64,000 nt of DNA from Terfezia claveryi (lineage: Eukaryota; Ascomycota; Pezizomycetes; Pezizales; Pezizaceae). Position 1 is the stretch's first letter; every line of letters begins with the position of its first letter. Positions 52,001-63,704 of the stretch are shown here, piece after piece. The translations under genes were made by a program, and so were the position numbers. The stretch spans positions 37,359-101,358 of the forward strand of contig WHUX01000190.1 of NCBI GenBank assembly GCA_015179025.1, in the 5' to 3' direction. The notes beneath the pieces were generated by a model. That model had not been told where the DNA came from, ran no database searches, and worked only from the letters and a program-made list of their open reading frames with translations.

Positions 52001-53217
52001 ATATATGTTCTGGGCCGCTCGCGGGCATCGGCCGCCCGTGGGCAGCACAGCCGCCCGCGGGCGGCATACCCACTGTGCCGGCCGCGGGCAATTAATATAA
52101 TTCCTCAATTTGGTAAATCTCAATTGAACAAAATATTCTGCGACACTCAAAAAACACTCTAAGAAGTTATTTTGACTGCCCTATCCACATCATATACCCT
52201 TCCTGTTGATTAGTGGGAGACGGCAGACATTGAACAAGGGAGAATTCCGGAAAAATTACCTCAAGCCCTTCAGATGGTGAAGTACATGCTGGCGATGTTA
52301 ACAACTCATCACTGCATCTCTGATGATGAAGGAATAGGGAAGAGTATACTGAGTTTACTGCTGCCCTAAAAATCCGCAACCCTATCCAATGGGTATTTGG
52401 AAATTAGTTTCTTATCTGCGGGGGTTCTTATTGACAAGGCCTTATTGCTGGGGCTATATCGACCATCTTATGCTGAATATTGATATGCTATGTGGAATTC
52501 AGTGAAATTTGGAGCAATCATAATTATAATACTTTTGTCTACATCTTGTTGCAAGATTGATTTTTATACTAGAAAAATCCAGGCTATTTCTCACTTATAA
52601 AATCCAAGTCAAGTGCAAAGCGGTACTTTCTTAATAACAGGTGCTGTTTTATATGCGGATTGCTAAGCTACTCCAAGTTCTTGATTTTAAACCAAAACGA
52701 AGCAGGTTCTACCTAGAATTATACAACAGGTAGATGGTATTTTACAGCATTGTGGGAGATCAAATGGCACAATGCTACAACAAAACTCTTACTTTTGCAG
52801 TTTGATATTGCTAAACCCGATAACCTTTACCCAACTGCTGACCTTACGGGCTTAGAGTTTGATATTTTAGATACTCTAACTGCTCGGTAAACCACAGTTC
52901 ACCAGGCATCTATAACTACCGGTGTTGCAAAAAATTCTACTCTAATTGTTGTCACCGATACTTTAAGAATAATCTGAAATGCTTAATCTATTAACATACG
53001 AAAGTATCAACAGATCATGACTATATTGCTCTAGCTGAACCGAATTGGAATATTAGAGGGGGATCTAATCGACTGGGAAATCAATGAATCTTTTGCAGTC
53101 GCTGGGAAATCATCAATTCTTTTTTTTCTAGTAAATCAGTACTTTATCAATACACCAAATTGAGTAATTATTTAAATTGCCCGCGGCCGATGCCCGCGAG
53201 CGGCCCAGAACATATAT
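52001..53217. mobile_element. 1.2-kb element with 35-bp perfect GC-rich TIRs
   Basis: The first 35 bases (ATATATGTTCTGGGCCGCTC GCGGGCATCGGCCGC) are the exact reverse complement of 53183-53217. The similarity goes on inward (GCCGCGGGCAATT and CTCAATTTGGT on the left, mirrored on the right), but the left end carries about 50 extra GC-rich bases with GCCGCCCGCGGGCGGC. Stops occur in all frames of the interior; no transposase motif is seen. TSD cannot be read because the ends lie in TA repeats. CTGGGC near the ends recalls the hAT element at 2588. Confidence 0.8.
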
Positions 53218-53540
53218 ACTTGCCTAGAATATCTTTCTCTCTGCTTGTTCTCGTGCCAAGACTCTAGGTATCTGTCGCGAAATAATTATTTCTGCTGCGC
53301 CAGCTAAGAGTCTGGTAGTAAACACCTCCGAAATTGACTCTAAGTCAGCTCCGAGTTCGGAGCACAATGCCAACACGCTATGCAATAGGCTAGTGGCTTC
53401 GGAGCAGAATATGTAATACAAGCCTCTACTGAATACAAGCCTATACTGCTGCGAGCAAGCTTATACTGCTCCCAGCAAACCCATACTGCCCCGAGCGAGC
53501 CCATACTGCCCTATTCCTCTAGAAATAGATCCACTTGTAC

Positions 53541-53912
53541 CCAATTGCTGATCAAATCGCTGCTTCAAGACTGTAACACTATATAGTTGATATCCTATGT
53601 ATAGGCGCTTATAACCTCCCCTCTTGCCCCCCCCCCAACTATCATAAATGTACACCTGAACTCCGGAATAGCTTGCTAGCGCCCTAATTCACAGGTTAAT
53701 CAGATAGCCAAAGAAAATCTTGCTCCAGGAGCAAATCGCTACTCCAAGAAGTGGATAGTTGATATCCTATATATTAGCGCTCATGACCCCCCCCCCCCAC
53801 TCCCCTCCAACTATCATATATATACACCTGAACTCCAGAATAGCTTGCTAGCTCCCTAGTTCACAGGTTAAAAAAAATAGCCAAAGAAAATCCTGCTCTA
53901 GGAGCAAATCAC
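53541..53912. repeat. About 185-bp tandem repeat, two copies
   Basis: Both copies contain TAGTTGATATCCTAT, a poly(C) run, CCAACTATCAT, TACACCTGAACTCC, AATAGCTTGCTAGC, TTCACAGGTTAA and ATAGCCAAAGAAAATC. A related GAGCAAGCCCATACTGCC short repeat precedes it (53450-53510). Confidence 0.75.
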
Positions 53913-54092
53913 TGCTCCGAGACTATAATACAGTGGTAGTTGAATGCACGGAGCAATATAAGCTCGAGGCAATATAAGCTCGCTCGCAGCAATATAGGCT
54001 CGTTTGTTTGGTAGATATAGAGCTCGTTCAGCTCACTCTGAGGATCTAGAAACAAGCATCCGGACCATATTGGACAGATTCTAGCCCGAGCA

Positions 54093-54855
54093 TGAATACG
54101 CATGCCGGAGATGTGTGAATACTCATGTTGGAGATGTGTGAATGCTCATGCCGGAGATGTCTGAATTCGCATGTTCGAGATGTGTGAATACTCATGCCGG
54201 AGATGTCTGAATTCACATGCCGGAGATGTGTGAATACTCATGTCGGAGATGTCCGAATACTCATGCCAGAGATGTCTGAATGCTCATGCCGGAGATGTCT
54301 GAATTCGCATGCCGGAGATGTCTGAATGCTCATGCTGGAGATGTCTGAATTCGTATGTTCGAGATGTGTGAATACTCATGCCGGAGATGTCTATGAATAC
54401 TTATGCCGGAGGTGTCTGAATGCTCATGCCGGAGATGTCTGAATTCGCATGTTCGAGATGTCTGAATTCGCATGTTCGAGATGTGTGAATACACATGCCG
54501 GAGATATCTGAATTCGCATGTTCGAGATGTCTGAATTCGCATGTTGGAGATGTCTGAATACTCATGCCGGAGATGTCTGAATACTCATGCCGGAGATGTC
54601 TGAATTCGCACGTTGGAGATGTCTGAATGCACATGCCGGAGATGTCTGAATGCTCATGCCGGAGATGTCTGAATTCACATGCCGGAGATGTGTGAATACA
54701 CATGCCGGAGATGTCTGAATTCGCATGTTGGAGATGTCTGAATTCGCATGTTGGAGATGTCTGAATTCGCATGTTCGAGATGTCTGAATACACATGCCGG
54801 AGATGTGTGAATACTCATGCCGGAGATGTCTGAATTCGCATGTTCGAGATGTCTG
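54093..54855. repeat. 23-bp minisatellite, about 33 copies
   Basis: The unit is TGAATACTCATGCCGGAGAT plus GTC, with variable positions (ACTC/TCGC/GCTC; GCCGG/GTTCG/GTTGG). The length 763 bp fits 33 units with one extra trinucleotide. Because 23 is not a multiple of 3, the open minus-strand frame through it repeats every 69 bp. Confidence 0.9.
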
Positions 54856-55039
54856 ATTCTCTCCATCATGTCCTGTATCTAGTTGCTCTAGGCAATAAAT
54901 ACCTCTTTCCCGAATATCTGCTCGAGTGTAGCTCAGACTGCCTCGCACCTGCATTTGGATATGTCGCCTCCCATTAGACTCTGGTTTCGCCCAAGTCCCC
55001 GTCGCCCCATCTAGACTCTGGTCTCGCCCAAGTCGCCTG

Positions 55040-55470
55040 CTCGCCTCGCTTACGTTGCTCGCCTCGCTTACCTTGCTCGCTTTGCTTGCCTTGCTCGCCT
55101 TGCCTGCCTCGCTTGCCTCGCTTGCCTTGCTTGCCTTGCTTGCCTTGCTTGCCTTGCTTGCCTCGCTTGCCTTGCTTGCCTTGCTTGCCTTGCTTGCCTT
55201 GCTTGCCTTGCTTGCCTTGCTTGCCTTGCTTGCCTTGCTTGCCTTGCTTGCCTTGCTTGCCTTGCTTGCCTTGCTTGCCTTGCCTGCCCTGCTCGCCTTG
55301 CCTGCCCTGCTCCCCTTGCTTGCCTTGCTCGCCTTGCTTGCCTTGCCTGCCCTGCTCGCTTTGCTTGCCCTGCTCGCCTTGCTTGCCTTGCCTGCTTTGC
55401 TCGCCTCGCTTGCTCGCCTCGCTTGCCCTGCTTGCCTTGCTCGTGCCTGCCTCGCCCTGCTCGCTCCTGC
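55040..55470. repeat. 9-bp minisatellite TTGCTTGCC, about 45 copies
   Basis: The array of TTGCTTGCC and close variants is open on both strands (Leu-Leu-Ala on the plus strand, Ser-Lys-Ala on the minus). The purest part is 55110-55280. Strand asymmetry is strong: C+T on the plus strand. Confidence 0.9.
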
Positions 55471-55627
55471 CTCCCCTCCCATCGGTGGTTTGGATATGTC
55501 GTCCCGCTCGACACTGGCCTTGTTGGAGCTCTGGTCTGGCCCCTAGCTCGTAGCCCTCCTAGCTCACCCCCGACACCCGCGTAAGCCCACTTACGCGAGT
55601 GCTGGCCTTACCCCGCCACCGATTCAT

Positions 55628-55705
55628 AACAATACTCATGTTTGAGATATCTGAATACTCATGCTGGAGACGTGTGAATTCGCATGCCAGAGATGTCTGA
55701 ATACT
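55628..55705. repeat. Outlying copies of the 23-bp minisatellite
   Basis: Three diverged units (CAATACTCATGTTTGAGATA, TGAATACTCATGCTGGAGAC, TGAATTCGCATGCCAGAGAT) lie beyond the 9-bp array. The 9-bp array and its flanks (54870-55620) therefore interrupt or postdate an older, longer 23-bp array. Confidence 0.7.
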
Positions 55706-56790
55706 CGGCTATCAATATTCAATTCTATAGTGTATGTTCTCTCCGCTAGGAGTGCAATACCTCTATACCCGAGCAGGATTGTATGACCTGGAGCAGGACT
55801 GGAGCAGGAGTAGATGAGCTGGAGCAAGATTATATGACCTTGAGCAGGATTTTATGAGCCAGAGAAAGGTTTATAGCTCTGAAAGGTCTGCTCTGGGCAT
55901 TGTGGAGCAGGGCGGAGCAAAGCAAAGGTATGGGCTAAACAAAGTGCTGTTGTTCTGTGTCAGTATTTGCTCCATTATCATAGAAAAAAAAAAAAAATGA
56001 AATGCAGCTCATAACAACGCTAGTACTTCCGAAACAGGCTATGCACACGCTAACATCTCCGGGAATCTTGGCACCGGAGATGATTTCGGAGATGATTTCG
56101 GAGGTGTATAGTCCCAGACTCTCTTCTGATTAAATCGCAGAAGCGAATGCCAAGATCAGGCTAGAGTCTGGGTACGAGAACACTCTCTGCTATAATTCCT
56201 CTTCATATATATATAAGTCCTAACTTTAAAGCTAGTCTCCAGTTATTGCTATATCCTACTATTACTACTTATATACATAAGTCTCAACCTTGAAGCTAGT
56301 CTTTAGTCGTTGCCATATATGGCTATTGTTATATTTAGTAGAGGTTCCTTATAGTACCTTCTTTTTAAATAGAGAGAACTATAATCTCTTTTAGATTATA
56401 TTATTTATATACTATAATAGCATATAAGGCACCGAGCAAGTATATATTGCTTGGCGCGAGCCTATAAGGCGCTGAGCAAGCCTATAAGGCTCCGATTAAG
56501 TATCTACAAGAGTTTGGGACCGAGAAAAGTGTTCCGGCAGTGTTACGAGATATTTTTGTTGAGATGTTTAAAAATAAATATTTACAAATACTTTTCTATA
56601 TTGTATTATATATTCTGCTCCAAAGACACTAGAGTATTGCATAGCCTGTATTGGGTTTCATGCTAGTTGCTCCGGTATAATTTCGGAGGAGAGTGTTGTG
56701 CCAACCAGACTAAGTTACTACTAGCTCTTAGCCGTAGCACTAAAATAATTACAGCATAGGTACTAAGAAACTAGTCAGGAGAGCAGTACT
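55706..56790. other. No gene recognised; GGAGCAGGA-type low-complexity and AT-rich sequence
   Basis: GACCTGGAGCAGGAC and related units occur at 55780-55870. GTCTGGGTACGAGAACAC (56167-56184) resembles the end-like GTCTGGGCACGAGAAC at 32936. TTGTGCCAACCAGACTA at 56688-56704 is another inverted copy of the TAGTCTGG motif. Confidence 0.5.
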
Positions 56791-56799
56791 ATGTTATAT

Positions 56800-56985
56800 A
56801 CGAGAAACTCATGTATTTGCGGCTTGTATATACTTATGCGAGAAACTCATGTTTGTGGCTTATATTATATATATATAGAGACCTCGAATCCATAAGTTTC
56901 TTGTATATATATATATAAGCCGCGAATGCATAAGTTTCTCACATATATATATATATAGAAGTCTCTCGATACAAGTATACCAGAT
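56800..56985. repeat. AT-rich inverted repeats around AGAAACTCATG
   Basis: GAGAAACTCATGTATTTGCG on the left side is mirrored by CGCGAATGCATAAGTTTCTC on the right; TA-dinucleotide runs lie between. The arms occur twice on each side. Confidence 0.6.
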
Positions 56986-57591
56986 ATTGATTACAAGCCT
57001 CTATAAGAGGCTAGTGCTAGCCAGACTAATTACAAACATACCACCTCTAGTATGTAGCTCGAACATTACTTAAGAATGGGGCAATTCTAAAATGCCCCCA
57101 TTGTTAAGTAATGTACATAGCAGGGCAATTCCACCTATACTAAAATAACTTCTTGGCATACATTATGTCTTCAGGCTGAGTAGCAAAGACTATTCATATA
57201 TGCAAACTTTCAAGTTAGTTTTCCATATTGATAATAAAGACACCTACGTGCCATGCAATATTTGTCCTCCATATTCATAATAAAGACTGCTATATGCTGT
57301 CTTCAAATTAGTCCACCCCTTATGAAATGCACATACTAGTAAAAGAATCTGATTAAGTTGAGCTTATCCTCACTATATGAGATGTTCATGCTATTCACTT
57401 CCCATGATCCAAACCTAATATATTATCTGATTCTCTTTATAGTTATTGAGATTTTCATCAGCCATGATAATATTCTCTTCTACATAATACCATTATATAT
57501 ACACTTGTACCAGACTATATGGCTTTATATAGTAGCTTATTCAGTGTTGCTGGGCTAATGCAAGTATAGGTCTTATATATATATACTTATA

Positions 57592-57790
57592 TAGGATGAT
57601 ATACCTTCATATAATAGCTTAATTTGGTCTTGCTGGCAAGTATAAGTCTTATATAGGATGATATGCCTTCATATAATAGCTTAATTTGGTCTTGCCGGCA
57701 AGTGCAAGTCTTATATGGGACGATATGCCTTCATATAATAGCTTATTCAGTCTTGATGGCTTATTTAGTCTTGCTGGGCAAGTGTAGGTC
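57592..57790. repeat. 62-bp tandem repeat, about 3 copies
   Basis: Units start at 57592, 57654 and 57716 with (A/G)GGA(T/C)GATATNCCTTCAT, then ATAATAGCTTA and GTCTTG(C)(T/C)GGCAAGT. Diverged partial units flank it. Confidence 0.8.
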
Positions 57791-58238
57791 TCATATGTAT
57801 ATGCTTTTACTTGATAATATACAATCATATGATAGTTTCGTAGCTTCAACTACATAATTATTATAAACTCAAATCTATAGCCATATCTTAAAAAATAAAA
57901 TGTAAAAACTTCACAATTTAATCAAAGTCCCTAGTAGCTTCTCATGCCAACAGTTCTCTAATAACCTTATCATCATCACCAAAATCTTCTTCTTCTACAT
58001 ATTCCTTCATCTCTATACCTACACTCTATATTCTAGAAAGCATAGTATAGATTCTATTCTGAAGTTCTATATTGGAATATTAGGTTAGTTACTTTGTAGA
58101 TTTGTATATCATGCTACTAGTACTCCACTTCACTCTACTTACTTATAATCATTATTTATTGTATTTTTGTAATGGAGAACGTTGTTTCATTGCTTATATA
58201 ATTGATTATATACTTTTGTATTTCCTATATTACTACTA

Positions 58239-58840
58239 TGTTATGTAACTAAGCCTCCCGGTTGAAGGACTAGCCTTCTACCACCTCCTATTGCTTTATA
58301 AGGTCTATAGTACGCGGAATTTGCTATGGGAACTTCCATGGAACTTGCCATATGAGCACACCCTCATTATGGCCGCGTAACCTCTATTTAAAGGCGTGTG
58401 ACTCATTACTATAGCCACATGACCATCGTTTAAGGCTGTGACTCATTACTATGGCCACATGACCCCTTTTGTACAGCGCACCATCTTCTGGTGTGCCACC
58501 CTTTATTGTATTTATTTCCTTAGTCATCAGATCTCAGAGGAGTATAAATAGGCGCTGGATTCCCTCTGGAATCCAAAAGAAGACAAGAAGCAACCAAGCA
58601 AGCACTCAGAGCAAGCAGCCTATATTCTGATTAGATCAAGATCATATAGCTTAGATAGCACAAATTATATAAGATAGATTATACCAGTTAATTACTGTTC
58701 CCTTGGAACGTCCCACATAGTAATCTCCCTACCCTTCTGAGGTCTTACCTCAGCAGAACCGAAATACACAAACGTCCGTGCCTACGATATAGATTGTATA
58801 AACGGTACCGAATGAATACTGTCTAGTACCATTCATTACA
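58239..58840 (+). repeat. Probable 5' LTR of the Ty3/gypsy element
   Basis: The proposed unit starts TGTTATG and ends CATTACA, a short imperfect inverted terminus with TG...CA. Inside is a TATA box with the right spacing to gene start. The end could instead be near 59076, directly before TGGTATCCCAC, which looks like a primer-binding site. Without the 3' LTR the ends cannot be proven. Confidence 0.45.
58543..58550 (+). promoter_or_regulatory. TATA box in the LTR
   Basis: TATAAATA in GAGTATAAATAGGCGCTGG, about 690 bp before the leader end. It is the only strong TATA-like sequence in the LTR. Confidence 0.5.
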
Positions 58841-59169
58841 TTTTTTTTAACTCACTTACCTAATCTTTACTCTTAAATCCAAGGCCTGATCAACCTTCGG
58901 ATACCTTTATTACACTCACGCAAGTGTATACAATTCGACACCAAGTGCACATATAAAATCGATATCGTTATTCAACTAGCTAGCCAACAAAATCCAACAA
59001 ACGAGACATCAGACTCTCAACTGCAGTACATCAACAAAAGACTTAGAAGCAAGCTAAGCAGAGCTCTAACGGGCAGTGGTATCCCACATTAAACAATCCT
59101 ACCCTCATTTACAACACTTTTCCCAATAAGATCGACAACTCATCTTGCACTCCTGGCAACCGCCATTAC

Positions 59170-61442
59170 ATCTGTACCTATAAATCCAGTACACCATTGA
59201 AAAACCAGCCCCCAGGTCCCAGGAATAATTGGTCTAAACAACCAAGCATCACAATCCCAAGGCTAAATCTCGCTGCCTCCACTGCAGCCATTTCCTCCAG
59301 AAAAGAATTACCTCCATCAGAACCTTCCTTAGGCCCAGACATCTCTACCAATACCTCTGCGCCCCCAACGTCTACCTCAACACACCAATCAGAAAACGTT
59401 ACACTCTTGCCGGAAGAACTAGAACTAGATTCTAGACCAGTAGACAAAGAAAAACCAGGACCATAAGAAACATCAGGATCCTGACATCCAGCCTCACCAG
59501 CCGCGTGAGCCACCGAGCCAACAGAACCGTCAGTCGAACGGAGATCATAAGGATCATCAGCCACACACCATCAGCACAGAAAGGTGCCAAAGAAGAAAAG
59601 TAACTCGACGATGTATCGCATAACCAGCTGCATTTGGTTGCGGACAGACGACAAAATCAGACATAATGGCGTCTGAACTTAGTAAGAAGACTAAGAGTCG
59701 AGACGGTTAACTATGTTACCCGAAGATATTAAGAAATTAGTAGAAGAAACTCCCAGAAAGACCAGATTTATAGTTCCTAACACAGAAGGGGAAATAAATC
59801 TGCCATGGATATAGAATAGGAGAACCAGGTAGCAGGAACCAAACTATATTTTAGTATGGCTTTACCTCTCGCACCAGAAGAATTTTGGGACAGACATCTT
59901 CCAACAATTGAGGAGATTTTGAAATATACTCGCTCAATGGGACATGCCCAACAGTATCATCCTGATGATACTCGACTCTTAATGGAAGCCATAGCAAAAC
60001 ACTACTTATGGCTAACACCTTACCCATTCAAAGAAGAAGACTTAGAAATGAACGCATTTTTAAGTAAAGAATTAAGGAAACCTGTTGTTCCACTTTTAAG
60101 GAAACCGAATTGGGTAATAAATAACTGGGAAGAAATAATGGCATTCATGATGAGCGGCACTCATCTAGAAGAATCAGCACATACCGCGGAGGATTTTTTC
60201 AATCCTAGCAAAGAACTTCCAGGAGCGTTCCTGAGAACACCAAAAGATCAATCGAAAGGCAAAGGTCGAGCACCTGAGACACCAGAAAGGAGGACTGGGT
60301 CAGCCAAAGAACCAGAGACAAAGACCAACCACCAGAAGATATAGAATTACCAGAAGACGATGATGATCTAGATATAGGACTAGACCAACAGAAGCAGAAA
60401 ACACAAGGAGGAGGACGAGACCCCGATGATAGCGGAGATGATAGCTCGGACTCTAATAAGGCATCGTCAGTTGCAAGTCAAACTCTTAAAAGAAAACCCA
60501 AACGAGGAAAATCAGTTGAATACCAGCAATGGGAATCTACAACAGGAATGGTTACAATGGGTAACCATAAAGCAACGAATGCTTTAAAAGGAATAAAGAT
60601 TGATATGCCAGAAAAATTAAGAGGAGAAGACAAAAAATGGCAAGACTCATATATTTTGACTCTTGGGCCACAGCAATGCAACTTGGTTTGTTCTCAAAAG
60701 AATAGATTTAGAAGGCGCTTCAGCTCTGGAAATTGTTGGATTCAGAATGGAAGGAAGCACACTCACTACTTATAATCAGTTCCTAAGAGAAAAAGGAAAG
60801 AATGCAACATTCTTTAGGTTTCATACTAGCGCTAAGGGATTTTCTGATACCCTCTACTAGTAAGGACATTTTGTGGAAACGATGGGAGACAGCCACACCA
60901 TACAAGGAGGACGTCATATGGGAATCAAACAGTTTGCCAACTGGCTTACTGAAATGCAAATCAAATTGATTGACAAGGATGGCAAACAATCAATATCGCA
61001 GGAAGTAAAAAGAAGAAAGTTTCTTAATCACCTGCCACCATATATGTCAGCTACATTAATTCCTTTAATCAAAGAAGAATGGTCATATGATTAGCTCGTG
61101 CATCAAGCGGAGTCATATGAAGCTTCCAAGAAGGATATTGCCCCACCATCCACAACAAATACATCCGATGACAATACCCTCGGAATGAAAATCGAAGTCA
61201 CGGTCCACGCAGGGACCAGAATCAACGACAAAAAACAGGATTTAATCCTAGCAGCAATCCCAACACCAAACCCAACACAGAAAATCGGAAGGACTCAGAT
61301 TGGGACACCATCACAAAAAAATTGGATCAGAAGACGAAGATGCAATTAATTAGAGACAAGAAATGTCTATGGTGTTGGAACCCTGGACACTCCTACAAGG
61401 ACTGTAGGAAACGAAAAAATAAGGTACCCATGAGTACAGCCG
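59170..61442 (+). pseudogene. gag gene of the Ty3/gypsy element, frameshifted
   Basis: A leader frame (59197-59466) rich in Pro, Ser and Thr may be the gag N-terminus. The main part starts at the ATG at 59856 (MALPLAPEEFWDRHLPTIEE) and runs 162 codons. After frameshifts it continues with an acidic linker, IDMPEKLRGEDKKWQD (capsid start), IVGFRMEGSTLTTYNQFL, and KRRKFLNHLPPYM. A CCHC zinc knuckle, CLWCWNPGHSYKDC (61364-61405), closes it. Gag would build the particle and package RNA. Shifts occur near 60340, 60670, 60850 and 61090. Confidence 0.75.
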
Positions 61443-61456
61443 CATAAGATTTAGCT

Positions 61457-61890
61457 ATGCCGATAGCCACCAAGGATAAAAACAACAAGGATAAAATCAA
61501 GGAACGACCCTTGTCAAGACAGGTACCAGATTTTAGCAAGGTATTCATTAAAGCTAACAAACACCCCACACTAGCTTTAATTGATCTCCAAACGAAAGGA
61601 GGAGACTTAATCAATTCTCAATTTGTACACCTATACAAAATACCACTAGAAGTATCGAGAAGAAATCATTAAGTACTGCAATTAAAGGCTCAAAAGGAAC
61701 GATAGACAAAGCTTGTACTATCAAACTTGATTGGATAGGTTATGTAGAAGAACGAACGTTCTATGTAGCTCATTTGACTGGATGGGACATGATACTAGGA
61801 GAACCTGCTCTCAGCAAAGTGCGAGCAATAATTCCTGCCCATCAGGAACCAGTTACTATCCAACCGAAAACATTCCACGATTCTAGCTAA
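61457..61890 (+). pseudogene. Aspartic protease region, active site lost
   Basis: TLALIDLQTKGGDLINSQFV aligns with the retroviral-type protease start, where gypsy elements have D(S/T)G; here DLQ replaces it. In the next frame GWDMILGEPALSKVRA follows, the usual GxDxILGxxWL-like end. A frameshift near 61660 separates them. The enzyme would release Gag and Pol products; it cannot work here. Confidence 0.65.
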
Positions 61891-62170
61891 GTGTATGGAA
61901 GGATCTAGAACTATAGCGAATAGTATAAGATCAGCATATACTCAGGTCAGCTGTGAATCAGTTACAGATTATAGTGAACCGGATAATTGGGAAAATATTA
62001 GTGACGCAGAAGAAACTGATTCAGAAAGAGAACTCGTGACAGTTGTTTCTACAGTACAGAAACAATTCAACCCTGTAACGGAGTTTCCTTATTATTTCCC
62101 AAGACAATTCCATGGAATTACCTCCACTAAGAAAAATTAATCACTCTATCAAACCAAAAGCAGGAGCTAC

Positions 62171-62774
62171 TTGATACCAAAATGGCGACCCTCAGGACAT
62201 CGATTTAGACAACAAATCCATGACAAATTAGTCGAAGAAGAAGCATCAGGTCGCATATATAGAGTAGAAAATGACACAAATGCTGTAGTCATATTCACTA
62301 TCCCTAAACGAGATAAACCGGAAGAAGCCAGACATGTCAATGACTGTCAGACCGCAATTTAGCCATCGAACCGGACCACACCCCATTGCAGATATTAATG
62401 AAGCAATTGAACTAGTAGCGGAGAATCCCATTTGGACTAAGCTCGACTTAGCCGACGGATTTTTTAATATCAGGAACAATAAAGAATCTGAGCAACACTC
62501 TACCTTTTTATGTCACATGGGATATTTCAGAAGTAGAGTTATGCAACAAGGGGATCGTAACGCACCTGCTACCATGGTTCGCGTTATGCATGAAATTTTT
62601 AAGGACATAGTCTATAAAAATTTAATCATCTATATTGATGATATTATTATATTCTCTAAAACGTATGAAGAACATGTAGAATTATTGAAGAAAGTACTTC
62701 AATGTCTACAGGACGAGAAATTTATCTCAAAGAAAGCAAATGCCAGTTCTTTACTCCAAGATTGGAAATCTTAG
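62171..62774 (+). pseudogene. Reverse transcriptase domain, YIDD intact but frame broken
   Basis: IFTIPKRDKPEEARHVNDCQ starts the domain, then a frameshift near 62340. The next frame reads HPIADINEAIELVAENPIW, TKLDLADGFFNIRN (first catalytic Asp), and LIIYIDDIIIFSKTYEEHVE, with YIDD at 62631-62642. Another shift near 62720 moves to the connection domain. Active-site residues survive, so loss of function comes from shifts, not substitutions. Confidence 0.8.
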
Positions 62775-63683
62775 GACACGTTTTGACATCAGATGGATTA
62801 CATGTAGACCCGAAGAAGAGGACTACTATATTAACATTTCCAACTCCTACAAGAAAAAAGGATCTTAGAGGATTCCTTGGAATCGTTAATTATCTCAGCA
62901 GATTTATTCCTGACTTGGCATCGTATGCGAGCACCCTGTCAGAACTGCAAGGAGAAACAAAGAAATGGGAATGGACAGATACTCATAACGCAGCGTTTGA
63001 AAAACTCAAGGAACTCGTGAATTCCCCACATGTTTTAAAACCCTGGAATAATGAATCTACTGAACCCAAATATTTAGTCTGTAATGCTAGTGATGTAGGA
63101 CTAGGATCTTGGATAGGTCAAGGACCGTTGACACACATCAGACCATCATGCTTCCACTCTAGAAAATTTAATCCAGTACAACTCAATTATCCTACCTTTC
63201 AAAAAGAATTATTAGTGATTATTGACTATTAAAATTTTTTGAAGCACAATTGAGAGGTCACAAGTTCACTATCCTTACCACCACAAACCGTTAGTAACCT
63301 TCCATACTCAAACGCCTGCAAGTCCAAAATTGAGGCGATGGCAAGATTACCTAATAGAATTTGATACAGACATACAGCATACTACAGGAAAGGAAAATTT
63401 GATAGCAGACGCTCTATCAAGAAAGCATAAATACTTGGACACACCCACCACCGAGGACGATTATATTTCCAACAGCATCGATCCTCCTAACCATACCTAC
63501 AACCGCAACATCTCTACCAATGCTTTAAGAACTTTCCACTTACCAGAAACCTCTACTCAGAACAATATGGTTTCTCGTGGAGCTATCAATTTCAAGCATG
63601 TCGACTGCAACTTCAACAAATGTCATGGAAGAGCCGAAGAACTTGGACACCATATCTTCTGTCCATACTTCGAGGGCATCTAG
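62702..63683 (+). pseudogene. RT connection, RNase H and following pol region
   Basis: CQFFTPRLEILGHVLTSDG and LRGFLGIVNYLSRFIPD belong to the end of the reverse transcriptase. KYLVCNASDVGLGSWIGQG is the RNase H start, with Asn in place of the usual first Asp (DAS). A stop at 63232 is followed in another frame by FEAQLRGHKFTILT, LRRWQDYLIEFDTDIQHTTG and KENLIADALSRKHK, the C-terminal RNase H signature. KHVDCNFNKCHGRAEELGHH with a further CPYF is a Cys/His cluster of unknown role; the integrase core is not reached. Confidence 0.8.
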
Positions 63684-63704
63684 GATAAAGAAAGCGAATA
63701 TGAC

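Noticed and set aside
54093..54855. Possible CRISPR array
   Set aside because: Units are contiguous 23-mers without unique spacers, and the genome is eukaryotic.
54562..55482. 306-codon minus-strand frame with Ser-Lys-Ala repeats
   Set aside because: It crosses two unrelated minisatellites, and the opposite strand is equally open. Composition explains it; no promoter, intron or domain supports it.
55055..55553. Leu/Ala- and Leu/Pro-Cys-rich plus-strand frames
   Set aside because: Translation of the 9-bp array in two frames; no independent support.
59178..59564. 128-codon minus-strand frame
   Set aside because: It lies antisense to the gag leader of the gypsy element, and no feature supports transcription.
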